64,000 nt of DNA. It comes from Temnopleurus reevesii (Eukaryota; Echinodermata; Echinoidea; Temnopleuroida; Temnopleuridae). The position numbers and the translations under genes were made by a program. The notes beneath the pieces were generated by a model. The model ran no database searches. It saw only the letters and a program-made list of their open reading frames with translations, and was not told where the DNA came from. Location of the stretch: positions 23,761-87,760 of the forward strand of contig BQKZ01000706.1 of assembly GCA_036244855.1 (NCBI GenBank). Reading direction: 5' to 3'. This document shows, piece by piece, positions 13,365-24,987 of this stretch (within the stretch, counting starts at the first letter, position 1; the number at the start of each line of letters is the position of its first letter).

Positions 13365-13545
13365 TAGGGGGTGTTGCTAGAAAGTTGAAATTGATCACAA
13401 TTTAACTGCAAATCTCTTGCAAATTGAAGCGCACCATTTGCGCTTGTTACAGGATGCGCATGAAACAATAATTTTGATTAGCATGTACATGTAACAATCA
13501 ACTATGACTGGCAATTAATTGCAATTTTCTAGCAACATTCCAATA
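13365..13545. mobile_element. MITE, GGGGGTGTTGCT family, copy 2
   Basis: It begins TA|GGGGGTGTTGCTAGAAAGTT, ends TTTCTAGCAACATTCCAA|TA, and has the same inner CAATTTGC/GCAATT palindromic blocks. It lies between decoy copies A and B. Confidence 0.83.
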
Positions 13546-13568
13546 GTGAATGCTAAAGACCAACTTAC

Positions 13569-13675
13569 CAGCAATCATTTCATCACTGCTTGGTAGCCGC
13601 TGAACTAGTTTCTCTATGATAGACACCTCTGAACAGGTTTAAAGATTGAGGTAACTTTAAATACATGTCCATGAT
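13569..13675 (-). pseudogene. Exon b decoy copy B with in-frame stop
   Basis: This is a near-complete copy of exon b with donor gtaagttg. Its last 26 codons read CSEVSIIEKLVQRLPSSDEM then IA, almost the same as exon b. The codon equivalent to Gln (CAA) is TAA, and about 16 bases are missing near the 5' end. Its upstream border is a MITE rather than an acceptor, so it should not be spliced in. Confidence 0.88.
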
Positions 13676-13676
13676 A

Positions 13677-13851
13677 TAGGCGACATTGCTAGAAAGTTGA
13701 AACTGATCGCAAATCAACTAAAAATATTTTGCAAATTGAAACTCACAATTTGTGCTTTGTACAGGGCATGCATGAAACAATAATTTTGATAAGCACGTAC
13801 CAATAAACTTCAACTTGCAATCTATTGCAACTTTTGAACAACACCCCCAAA
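13677..13851. mobile_element. MITE, GGGGGTGTTGCT family, copy 3
   Basis: The left end is TAGGCGACATTGCTAGAAAG and the right end CTTTTGAACAACACCCCCAA. It sits at the 5' border of decoy copy B. Confidence 0.8.
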
Positions 13852-13894
13852 GAGTATGTGTACCAATATATTTGAATGCTAAAGACCAACTTAC

Positions 13895-13919
13895 CAGCAA
13901 TCATTTCATCACTGATTGG
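13895..13919 (-). pseudogene. Exon b decoy copy C (last 25 bases plus donor)
   Basis: The last 25 bases of exon b and its gtaagttgg donor are repeated. The copy is truncated by the MITE that starts at 13919. The flanking intron words (ACCAATATATTTGAATGCT) are shared with copy A, so exon end and intron were duplicated together. Confidence 0.82.
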
Positions 13920-14086
13920 TTGCTAGAAAGTTGAAACTGATCACAAATTAACTGCAAATCTCTTGCAAGTTGAAACTCACAATCCTCGCTTCTCACAGGA
14001 CACGCATGAAACAATTATTTTGATTAGCATCTACCAATCAACTACAACTTGCAATTGATTGCAATTTTCTAGCAACATCCCAACTA
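13919..14086. mobile_element. MITE, GGGGGTGTTGCT family, copy 4
   Basis: The left end is truncated (GTTGCTAGAAAGTTGAAACT); the right end is TTTTCTAGCAACATCCCAA. It lies only 15 bp from the donor of functional exon b. Confidence 0.78.
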
Positions 14087-14100
14087 CAACTACAACTTAC

Positions 14101-14227
14101 CAGCAATCATTTCATCACTACATGGTAGCCGTTGGACAAGTTTCTCTATGATGGACACCTCTGAACAGGCTTGGAGGTTTAGGTAACTTTTACGCAAGAT
14201 AGCAACGAACATGCTCAGGATCTCAGC
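14101..14227 (-). CDS. NBEA/LRBA-like: Neurobeachin/LRBA-like exon b (42 codons + 1 base)
   Basis: The exon is read from 14227 to 14101, with acceptor tttctatccatag| and donor GATTGCTG|gtaagttg. The product starts AEILSMFVAILRKSYLNLQA and ends KLVQRLPCSDEMIA. Human NBEA has AEIWSMFTAILRKSVRNLQT here, and LRBA has AEVWSMFTAILKKSIRNLQV. The exon begins in phase 0 and leaves one G, which completes an Asp codon with the AT that opens the next exon. It belongs to the N-terminal helical-repeat region ahead of the ConA-like domain. Three decayed copies of this exon follow in the downstream intron (see 13077-13919). This copy is the functional one because it alone has an intact acceptor, full length and no stop. 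Confidence 0.95.
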
Positions 14228-14589
14228 CTATGGATAGAAAAAAAGAGAACAAAAATGGTAAAAGATGGGGGAAATAGGCATATGTCTAAAAACATGATAC
14301 TTTATTTACAAATATACTTTATATTCTTAGCGCATTTCACTTTACTCCTTGGAATATAAAGTGAAAATTAGGTTACTCCCTAAGAAAATGTTTAAAAATA
14401 CATCCATAGAACTTACAGCAACGTACTACTCAAGAATTATGAATAAAATATGATAAGATAAATAAGAGTTGAAACAAAACATTTCATCAAGTTAACATCA
14501 GATATTTTTTTTCTACAAGAGGTATGCTTTAACAATTGAATTTACTTTGTGAGGTAAATCAAACTTGTATATATCCAAAACCATCATGA

Positions 14590-14706
14590 TTTGATGGATG
14601 GTACGATGGCTGGTACGATGGATGGATGGACGGATGGATGAAAGGATGGATGGATGGAAGGATAGATAAATGAAAGGACAGACAGAAGGATGGATAGATG
14701 AATAGA
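14590..14706. repeat. GGAT/GATG microsatellite
   Basis: Imperfect GATGGATGGACGGATGGATG-type tetranucleotide runs. Confidence 0.93.
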
Positions 14707-17184
14707 TTATCAAAATAATATTCATGGCAGCTTGAGGCTAAATTGCAATCGGTGTGCAAAAAAAAAACTTTGTACATTAATTGTAGAGAAAATTAACATG
14801 TTAACATCTACCCGAGATAGCCAGAAGTACAAACACGGAAATATTATTAATACATTGATAATTGTATCCTGTATTCTCAATAGGAAACGCACAGAAATGT
14901 CTGGTTAGAGTAGATTAAATGGATTAACTCATTGATCATTGAATCCTATATCTTCTATCTATATGCCTTGTACTGGTACCCTCTTGTTCAAGAAATGCAA
15001 CAGACTAGATACAAGAACATCAACATAAAATCTGCCTTTTAATATGACATTTTTAAAGCTTTGGTAGGGTTGTCCATGTGTTGTATGAAAATATCTCATA
15101 AACTTAATATTCCTGCAATAAGTAATAGTCTTGTACATTCAATAATCCTACAATATCCTGAAATATGGTGGGAAAAAATTATTTAAGCATTTCTTTCTAT
15201 TTTAACAAAGTTAAAGGAGTAAGAAAAATCTGCAGTTGTTTATATTTGGATTTAGATTTTCCTCAATATTTGGATTTTCCTCAGTGCCATACAACTTTGT
15301 GAAAATTCTACCAAAATATCAATCAGCGTGAAAAATAATCCCAAGCATGGCTTTAGTTGCAATTCCAAAATAGGGTGGATAGCCATCACTGACATGTTTT
15401 TAGACCGACCCCAGATATCTTACAGTTTGTGTCGTCATGGAGATTTATAATGCAAAAAGAAATCAGAGCTGGCCTCTCATTCCACTCACGTGAAATTAAG
15501 GTGATGGATGGACAGTGCATTTCTGTGCAGCAACTCACGTAGAAGTTATGTGTTCAAAACAACAGGTTTTATCATTGGAGGACCATCCTACCATAAAAAA
15601 AAGCACACAAGCAACCAAGTATTTGTGTATTTTGCTCAAAGCAAAACAGAATAGTTGACTTTGTCATGAAAGTATAATAATTTGAGTTCTAATCAATTAG
15701 GTTGTTCAAAATAACTTGTTTTATATTTAGCTAACCACCCTACACTAATACAGCTCTAACGCAACCAATGTTTTGTTCATTGTGATAAAAGTAAAGGGAC
15801 AAGTTGACTTTTTGTCAATAAAGTATGATACTTTCAATTAAATTCAATTTAAAAAAATTGTTCAACCACATATTTTTTTTATATAGTTGGGGCCCTGAAG
15901 AAGCAGCAGTTTGCTTATAAAACAGGGCCCCTTAGAGTACTAATGAATTGTTTTATCCATGAAATTTTAAGAATAAATTGTTGAAAAGTAATGTTAACCA
16001 AATGTTTGTATTACATTTGTACGGATACTGCTGCTTTTCATATTCATTTTATTATCATTTCATTGTCATTTCATTTCCTTCCACCTTACAAAAAAAAAAT
16101 CAGACAAAAGCATCAATGTCTATAAATAATGTTTTGAAACTGATGCAGATGCTGTTATAATGAAATACTCTAAATCATGTTAACCTCATATTCCAATCCT
16201 CGTGAACTGCACTTGAAGCGAAGCATAGTGAACATCATAAGATTCAGCGTCTCGTCTGGTTGTACTTCAATCCAGTTATAGTTAATGGGGTTCCCTAATA
16301 TGAGGACGATTGAGGGCTGTGTAACATGTAGCAGCCAGACAGTCAGATGGCTTCGTCTGTCTTGAATGCAGACATCAAAACCATTGCCTTCTCTACCATC
16401 CCTACCCCATCCCCTACATACCACTACCAATACCACCACCAATCACTGCCTCTCTGATTTTCCAATTAATATGATTGACAGTCTCGTAACCTTAGCTCAA
16501 AAGATGATTCCGGAAAAAGCAATATTTTGCATTTCAAGTGTACACACTTCCATTTCAGAACATACAATGAATTTCAGATATATCGGGCCCTGGTATTTTT
16601 TTTCTCAGTAACTGATTTAATCACTTCTCACCCCCTCCAACAACAACAAATCTTGGTCGTATGAAGAGTGGCATTTTGAGGTGATCAGGATTTCTATGCA
16701 CATAACATTTGTAGAAAATTTGGCTGAATTTAAATACTAGCAAAATCTAAGGAACCTTAACCTCCTTAAGACAACTATTTAGGTTTATATGCATATTCAC
16801 AAATTAACTGGGATTTCCTATGTGGAAGAAAATGTTCAGGTTCTCTCTCAAGTTATTCTGATAAACTTTTTAAACAGTTTCCTTCCCTCCTGCCCCTTTC
16901 ATTCCCTCCCAATTATCACCATCCTCACATCCATCCACATGTTCTCTTGCTCCACTTCCTGTGATGCGATCACGTACGCGCACCGCTCATTCAAGGACGA
17001 TGTATAGCCTCCCCAATACTATGCAGTCCCTCTTCACAGTTTTTGATGGAGAGGATTTCCCATAAGGGTTGTACACATTTCACAACCCTCGGCAGCAAGG
17101 AGTAGACACTTCAACAAAAATTGTCTCAATAGACACATGAAAAATGATGTGGTCCAATTTTTCTGATTGGTTACCAAGATCTCT

Positions 17185-17266
17185 GTTAACCCATTGGCCA
17201 CTGGAACTGGGAAATCCCTGCACAGAGTCTATGGAAATTACAGAATTCAGTTGTCAATGGGTTAAA
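17185..17266. mobile_element. Short MITE/palindrome, TTAACCCATTG ends
   Basis: TTAACCCATTGGCCACTG on the left pairs with CAGTTGTCAATGGGTTAA on the right (16 of 18), enclosing about 46 bp. Confidence 0.6.
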
Positions 17267-17546
17267 AACAACTGAAATAAAATGTAACCCAGAGATTTCT
17301 TTACTGGTGCAGTAACATGTATGAAGTGTAGTTAAATAAGAGGGATCGAAATTTATTTTGTGTGCATCTCGCTGAGTGAATGCATGAATGGGATTTGCTT
17401 ACTTTGTCCAATTCCTTTGTTCCTTCTGCTTATAGTGCTAACATGAATACCATATCAATCATTCAATAACCCAGATACAAAACATCATTTTACATTTTCC
17501 ATTAAAATTGAAATAGATGTAGACCACTCAAGGCAATATCTTTAAA

Positions 17547-18172
17547 NNNNNNNNNNNNNNNNNNNNNNNNNNNNNNNNNNNNNNNNNNNNNNNNNNNNNN
17601 NNNNNNNNNNNNNNNNNNNNNNNNNNNNNNNNNNNNNNNNNNNNNNNNNNNNNNNNNNNNNNNNNNNNNNNNNNNNNNNNNNNNNNNNNNNNNNNNNNNN
17701 NNNNNNNNNNNNNNNNNNNNNNNNNNNNNNNNNNNNNNNNNNNNNNNNNNNNNNNNNNNNNNNNNNNNNNNNNNNNNNNNNNNNNNNNNNNNNNNNNNNN
17801 NNNNNNNNNNNNNNNNNNNNNNNNNNNNNNNNNNNNNNNNNNNNNNNNNNNNNNNNNNNNNNNNNNNNNNNNNNNNNNNNNNNNNNNNNNNNNNNNNNNN
17901 NNNNNNNNNNNNNNNNNNNNNNNNNNNNNNNNNNNNNNNNNNNNNNNNNNNNNNNNNNNNNNNNNNNNNNNNNNNNNNNNNNNNNNNNNNNNNNNNNNNN
18001 NNNNNNNNNNNNNNNNNNNNNNNNNNNNNNNNNNNNNNNNNNNNNNNNNNNNNNNNNNNNNNNNNNNNNNNNNNNNNNNNNNNNNNNNNNNNNNNNNNNN
18101 NNNNNNNNNNNNNNNNNNNNNNNNNNNNNNNNNNNNNNNNNNNNNNNNNNNNNNNNNNNNNNNNNNNNNNNN
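17547..18172. other. Assembly gap (626 N)
   Basis: A continuous run of N. Any open frame crossing it is meaningless. Confidence 1.
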
Positions 18173-18222
18173 CTTTACATATACCAGAAGGCTGGTCACT
18201 GCTTTGCGCAAGTGTAAAATTG

Positions 18223-18256
18223 AAGCCGTACAATATGGCTTAATATTGTACGGCTT
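18223..18256. repeat. Perfect 14-bp-stem hairpin
   Basis: AAGCCGTACAATAT, loop GGCTTA, then ATATTGTACGGCTT. The stem has no mismatch. Confidence 0.95.
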
Positions 18257-20449
18257 AAAACTCTCATATAGATAATAATGAAGGATAACCTAGATATAAA
18301 TGTAAATAGAAAAATGTGTTAAGAATATGAGAAGACATAAATTGACAGACAATGAAGACAGAATTGGACAGATATGTAGATCAAATAATGAAGCAGTTAT
18401 ATTTGCACTCACAATGACAAAATTTGGCGATAAAAATATTCGCTTTTACCAAAACTATACTTGGGCTTTAAGGTGACAGAAGCACTGTTTCATGAACCCA
18501 TTCTTATAGCAACATATTTCAATGAGCTCTTCTTTAATTAACATTTAAGTTAATAATTGTTGCCAAGTTCAGATTTCTTTGTACTCTTCATGTATCATTT
18601 CCTGTGAAAGTTTCAACAATACATGTCAAAGGCATGCACTGAATATGCAGAATTTGTATGAATGGTGATGATAAAAAAATGAATTTATTAAAGAGGTCAA
18701 AACTAAAGCAAAATTAAAGATTGCTAGAGGTTCTACCCTGAAAGAAGAAGGGTTTGAGGAAAAAGATAGAGGGTAGAGAAATAAAGGTAGAGGGTAAAAG
18801 AGATTTAAAAAAGGGGGAAGGAATTGGAGAGAGGGGGAGTGTGATACAAACATACACAGATGAAGAGGTCAGAACTCAATGTGGTAGCAATATTTGTATG
18901 TGTGAAATGAATCGGTGCAGTTCACACAATCCTCTTTACAAGATGACCAGGAGGACTGAACTTGTTGACAGAGTAGCTTCAGCATTCTGATGTGATGATT
19001 ACATTGATTTCACACGTCTCAATCTACGAGATGCCGACAAGGATTCTCCAGAAATGAAAGATTTCAAACTAATCTGAGCTGGCCATGTGATATCGGTATT
19101 TATTTTGAGGTGTCAGAATTAAGAGGTTTTAGACTGCACTGCCATTTTATTCAATTATACACTCAAAACTTGATAACGCATAATTCTAACGCACTATTTG
19201 TACCTCACTATTCTTTATCGTTGAATGTTATAATTATTTACATTATATTCTATAATATATTACAATAATGTATATTCTTGTTATACCTGCCATGAGCCTC
19301 GAAAGGTGCCATGGGCCTGGATGTGATTGTAAACTGGCACTTGTTTCTCATAAATGCTTGATTAAATATTATAATTCATCTATGGCGAATACACCAGCAT
19401 GAACCATCAAAATAGAATTAATTAAACCATTTTCTTGTGCAAGCACTACATGTAATACAATTACATATTCAATATTCAATTCAATGACATATTCAAGAAA
19501 TTGTTAACATTAATTTTTACTTGAATGCATCTACACACGTCTCTCGAGTGAAAAACTATTTTAAAAAATATTTACTGTTTGAGAATGTAATAAAATTACA
19601 AGGCTATAACTGTTACTGTACTCCATTTGTGATATTTGATCACACAATAGTCTCGCCAGAACATAATTGAATTTTGCTAAGTGAAATAACAGAAATCTTT
19701 ATTCATATGTCCATAAAGCCTTTAGACTTCATACTGAGGAATGTAAGCAGAACTGACATAGATTGATTATCAGAAGGAATATATCATAAGGACGGATTTT
19801 CGGTTTAATCTTTCAATAAGCATTGATTGTACGATGCCATTCTACTAAAAACATCTCACTTTGAAGAAGCAAAGAGAGTATTTGTCTTGACATTAATGAA
19901 ACGAAAATATGAATTATATTTGCATACAGAAGTGCATACATTGTGGATGCATGAAGCCATGTTGAAATATTATCAGGCACCACTGTCAAATGATTAACCA
20001 ATTGCTCTCAAGTTTAACCAAATAGAGCTTTGAATATTTGATACAATTGATTTAAACTATTTCTGGTTTAGAACAGTTTACCTGCCCTCCAAATGAACTC
20101 ATGAATTTGTATTTCATATCATTAATTCATGTTTGCCATGGGAACATTCCAACACTCCTGTAGAACATCAAGCCCAAGAATGTGATATAATCACATCATG
20201 CTGGAGACAAGTACAATTCCAGAGATGTCCGTAAATTTGATGACAGCGACTAACCAAAGGTAGACGGATTGCACAGTCAATATTGGTGTTTCTCTTCCGT
20301 GTCGACATGTAACCGTCAAAAACAGACCTCGCTACTTATCAAGGTTCAATCACGAAGGTAAACTCTAACCAATACATCTCTAAAACCCTGATGAACAACT
20401 AGTTTTAACATGAACACTGTTCTTTAATCTCTTTGGGAAGTAGACCCAC

Positions 20450-21015
20450 TATGCTTTTAACCTACGCAGATATTGACTCTTTCTATATTGCTAAACCGCG
20501 GCGCAGAGTTGACAAGGCTCAGAATACGATTTACATCATACGTGCAGAAAATAAAATTGAGTATTAGGGAAGCCAACCTTTGGGTTAGCAAAATGCCATG
20601 GCTTTGAGTGACAAGTGTGGGTAATAAAATCCAGCTTTCTTCTCCCGGCGGTTGTTTTATTTTGTGCGTACTGCAAGCCAAGATTGGCCTCATATTGCCT
20701 GCTCAGTTGCCGATGCCGAATGCATTATGCTCAAATTGGCAATGCGATCTGGGCGATTTGAGCATCTTGAATCTATCCATCTCACTCTCTGGGGTACAGG
20801 CTATGCAGAGACACCAAAAGCTATGCTTTGGCATGTCTCTCTCATTGAGTTTTATTGGGTTCAGTGTCAATTCAATACAGGGGGGAAACCACAGACGATC
20901 GGAACACAGCATCACTCCGCTTCTACATGTATGTACAGCACAAAACCAATTTCTTTTGTCCATTGGTTTGACTTGATGCAATCTAAGATTCGCACAGCAA
21001 GAGATCAAACCATCT
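20450..21015. promoter_or_regulatory. Higher-complexity island, possible conserved non-coding element
   Basis: About 560 bp of mixed, higher-GC, non-repetitive sequence lies inside the large intron. Three overlapping frames are open for 100-124 codons on both strands, but none resembles a protein I know and no convincing splice-bounded exon is apparent. A regulatory element is one reading; an unrecognised exon is another. Confidence 0.2.
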
Positions 21016-21787
21016 TCTGTGCTTGATTTTCTCGACTTATTATCATTATCATTTCTGCAACTCCAGCATTATAATAAACGAAACATGAAAAGATTTGACA
21101 CTCTTAGCAGGGTGCTACAAGAATTGTCCACATCATTTGCCTGAATGCTGATTTATTTTTCCAAAGATTTTTAACAAGAAACAAATGCAGCTGCACACTC
21201 AAAACCATATTGGGCTTAATAGCTGTCAGTGAAGTTGGTTTATGCAGATAGACCACTGGATGATCACGACAAATTGACAGCCGAGAGGGTATATACTTCT
21301 TGGACAACGGAAAACCAGTAATTACCAAATTTGGCAAGTTCTTGCCCAATGATTCAATTTTGTTGGCCCACGCATTCTGGCAAATGGGTTTGTAGCTTCC
21401 CTGCTTAGTTGTTAGCATTTATTCATATCTGGTATATTTGAGAATATCATGGATAATTTTAGGTTAAATATCTTTATAAAAAAAAACATGTTCAGTCTTG
21501 CTGAGGAGGATTACAAACATATTGCATTGATTGAAGTTTTGTTTCCAAAACTATCTCTAACAAAGATATCGATAACCCAAGAAACAATTTAGTACCAGAC
21601 AGAGATACAAAAATCAGACAAAATATTCCAGCACAGTCCTGCATAGTCCCATTTTATCTCTATGCATGTTTACTGGCCTTCCTTTGAGGTTAAATGTAGC
21701 GGATATTCCTGCATCTTGTTGGCATGTGAAGTGATCCACAAGTGAATTACAGGCAGGTGTTCACACACTTGCACCTCCCATCATCCC

Positions 21788-21970
21788 CAGAGATGCCAAC
21801 CGTTCCAGAATATGCATGACGTCAAAATTAAAATGTGAATAACACAAGAGCTGAACATACATGAGAGTAAACATGACAACAATAACTGTACTCTCAGCTG
21901 TTCACTTGTAAAAATCTTTTTACAAAAAAAAATGCACCTCATGCATATTCTGGGATGGTTGGCATTTCTG
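21788..21970. mobile_element. hAT-like MITE with 8-bp target duplication
   Basis: The left end is CAGAGATGCCAACCGTTC and the right end GGATGGTTGGCATTTCTG. CATCATCC lies at 21779-21786 on the left (one extra C precedes the element) and at 21971-21978 on the right. An 8-bp duplication and CAG...CTG ends fit the hAT superfamily. There is no coding capacity. Confidence 0.85.
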
Positions 21971-22489
21971 CATCATCCTGAACATTCTAGACGAACATCT
22001 AATGAGGTGATCTCAAGGCAAAGTGTATTGGATTGCCAAAGTTTGTGTAATCCCTCATATTCGTTTGTAATGTTTCAATATCTTTTTTCTTCTTCTTCTT
22101 TAGCATTACACAAAAAAAAAAATTTCTTCAAACATTAAAATGTTGAAAGAGGGATCTATCCATTTTCATCTTAAATCCTACATATATCTTTTGATATCAT
22201 CTGAAAATAGCAAAAATAATTTATCACACACCATCTTTACATATATTTCTTTCGTTTAGAGCTCTACGTATAAAAGAGCCATTATAATTGATCTCTTTTG
22301 TCAAGTTTTCTCGACTAAAAACGATTAACTTGGTGCGTGTAAATGTTGCCACAACTTTTGCGGAGGGTAGAATAAAAATTACTTGAACTTAAAATCTCAA
22401 GTTCTTAAAAAAAGGGGAGCCAAAGAGCATTTCTGGTGCATGAAATGTGCAAATTGCAGATCATGAATCTTATATTACAAAGGGTCTTC

Positions 22490-22800
22490 TATTGCCATTT
22501 GGAAGCATCTTGGTGTAGTGGTTTTGATTCTCACCTTTCAACCAAAAGGTCAGGATTTGGATTCCACCCATGTTGGCAATTTCCTTCAGCAAGAATTTCA
22601 TCCACATTGTGCTACGCACAACCAGTGAGATGAATGGGTACCTGAAAGGAATATTTATTCCTTGAAATGCAATATATGCGCTGGTGTATGCTGACTAAAC
22701 CCTGGGTAATAATGATACAACAAGTATCTTGAGTGTTCTATAGAGTGGATACGTATGTGTTCTCCCTTGCATACATGTAATAGTATTATCATTATTAGTC
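22490..22800 (+). mobile_element. tRNA-derived SINE, same family as 137-428
   Basis: It has the tRNA-like head CTTGGTGTAGTGGTTTTGAT, then GGCAATTTCCTTCAGCAAG, the GGAATATTTATTCCTTG body motif and a TATTATCATTATTAG tail. The B-box region is degenerate (GGATTTGGATTCC). Confidence 0.7.
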
Positions 22801-23789
22801 ATTACTACTACATACCGTATGTGGCTCAGTCCCCTTTTGCGAACATCTTACTTTTACTCTGTGGTGAAATTTATGATAGTTTTACTCACTGAGTAAGTAT
22901 TCAGTGACTATTCTATGATAGATTTACGCTTGCAAATTTTTACACTACGTTTTTAACTCTCCAAACTTTTTAATCATTCTTTTTTTCACATTCAGCATCA
23001 TACCTGATGACCTTTTGCCACTGCTCCTCATAACAAGTCATAGCCGCACCTGGACTGGTGAAATAACACCTCTCAGGAGAACAGTTTCATATTTCATGAT
23101 AAAAGCAACAGCCTAATCCATTAAGAGATAGGATTACAATCTTCCTATCACAATGAATAAGGAAATGAAAATTCAGCATCAATTTTGGCAAAACTGCACA
23201 AAAATTTCTTGAATATTTGTCATATTTCTTTCTTGAGATCAATGCTCTTGAAGATTGTGTTTCAGGGCACTTCACTAACTACACACATGAAATAATTTTT
23301 AAGAAAGGAGGTTTCCTTTTAAAATTTTCTGTATTATGAAATTTGCTGATTAATGGGAGATTAGCTTTCTACATTACTGAACAATGTATGCATTCCATTC
23401 TCTTTGTAATTCAAAGCTAATAAGTGTTCAAATGTAATAAGCATATACCGTAGTCATGTATGAATTTATATCTTCATGATTAAATCCTATACTATCTCAA
23501 AAAGGCATCAAAATGAAGAATCTTTTGTATCCATCCCATGCGGATGAATGCAGAAACTAATCAAGTCTCAACATCCAAACCGATACCTCATACTCTATCA
23601 CACTTTTCCGGTGTTTAGATAATATTTTGCCATTAAACATCCGGGTAATACTAGTCTGCTACCGCACATGGACTTTTTTCCGAACAAGTTTTATAGTCCT
23701 GATCAATGCTCTGATTGATGCAGCTGGAAAAAAGACGTCAGGTGTGTACACGCCTGTTCACTATAAGCATGAACACTGTATACTTTAAT

Positions 23790-23870
23790 AACAATAATAA
23801 TAATACATGCGACTTATAAGGCACCAAATCCACAAAGATTTAGTGCTCAAGGCGCCCATAAAAAAAATAT
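23790..23870 (-). mobile_element. SINE 3' tail, minus orientation
   Basis: The plus strand shows AATAATAATAATACATGCG and then the inverted tail of a SINE-like unit. Part of this unit recurs after the single N at 24987. A comparable inverted tail (ATTTATATAGCAC after AATAATAAG) lies at 48280-48320. Confidence 0.5.
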
Positions 23871-24750
23871 TAGAGTGGAAAATAACACTGTTTCATCAAG
23901 GAACGGATCAAAAGGCAAAAGCTGGTCGGATGACGTTACGAAAACTATATCGCTTCCTGCTTCTTGCGGTATGACAGGATTTGCATGATAAAACAACCTT
24001 GGTTTAGCTCTGTTTCTTTATCTGCCTGAGAGTAGCATCAATGTGCCGGAGTGCATCCTATTTGGAGAGGTGGATGTCACTATACGGTACCCATGACAAC
24101 ATTTTCAATCAACTTTGCCTCTCAGCTGAGGAATACAGGTATCATAGGAGGTTTGGCATATGACAAGAGTGTGAAAGATATGGGGTCCTGTTTTTGTTGC
24201 ATGACTTCGTAATGTAACTTGATTCATTACTGATAAATATTAATAAAATTGCCATAAACTGCTAGGCAGCACCCAAGCGATTCTTTTTTTTTAAACTTCA
24301 GCTCTTCATGTATACATGAAGCATGTTCATGTTCTCCAAATCTACCAAGTACTTCTTTGCATGTTGACAGTCACATTCTTAATCTGCTCTCACTGCGTTG
24401 GGCAATATTGCCCATGTGATATCTGGGCCTGAGAGTGAGTACAACTTAAAAGCATGACAACTGTTCCTACAATGACAAGTTCTGTAGAATCTTTGATCTT
24501 ATTGGCTTTTGCACACTAATTTCATTCAAAGTTGTAAATTTTTAGCAACAGGCCACAGGACAATTGAGTATGTTCATATCTTCAGAAGATAGCAATGCAC
24601 AAAAAGAGTGCATACATGTGACAACCACATATTTCATATTTTCCCAATACAAAAACAAAAAGAAATCTTCAAAAGCTAAATCAGCAGTGATCAATCATTT
24701 CAATTCAAATATAAGTGACCTATAATTCACTTCAATACAGGTTTTGCTCT
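23836..24750. repeat. Segmental duplication 1, left copy
   Basis: It is repeated at 24988-26065. By eye the first 209 bases (23836-24044) are identical to 24988-25196, and the remainder is clearly diverged. The unit carries no gene. Confidence 0.9.
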
Positions 24751-24987
24751 ATGGGCGATTCCATGCCATGTTGTACGGACATTTAGAGAGATTTTTCAAT
24801 TTCTTAGCAACGCAACAAGAGAAAATTTCAAAATTCTTGGATTATCTTAAAGAGTAGTCTTAGGGGATCAAACTTCAGAGGGTAGTTGGGGTACCCACCT
24901 TTTTTATTTTCTGAGAACTCGAAAAATATGACCATGTTGTACGGACACAGAAAAATCATGTTTTTATGAAAAAAATCTTTGACCTCN

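Larger units (their letters stand above)
10553..14100 (-). other. Intron between exons b and c (3,548 bp)
   Basis: The intron runs from the gtaagttg donor at 14100 to the tgtacag acceptor at 10553. It contains the exon b decoy copies with interleaved MITEs (13077-14086), a tRNA-derived SINE (about 12800-13010) and the exon c partial duplication (10780-11049). Between 11050 and 12790 there is AT-rich sequence with three short open frames (11424-11624, 12001-12231, 12198-12458, plus strand) that I do not recognise. Confidence 0.9.

Noticed and set aside
16170..16442. Minus-strand frame with a plausible exon-like stretch (RRSHLTVWLLHVTQPSIVLI...)
   Set aside because: It has mixed composition and an AG near its start, but neighbouring exons a and b join perfectly without it, and I recognise no protein. 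Left as unsupported; a protein search would decide.
17502..18233. Open frames of more than 200 codons across the N gap (also at 33475-34285 and 52748-53582)
   Set aside because: The residues are almost all unknown because the frames cross N runs; they carry no evidence of coding.
20608..21026. Overlapping 100-124-codon frames on both strands
   Set aside because: No family resemblance, no convincing splice borders, and simultaneous openness on both strands points to composition rather than coding.
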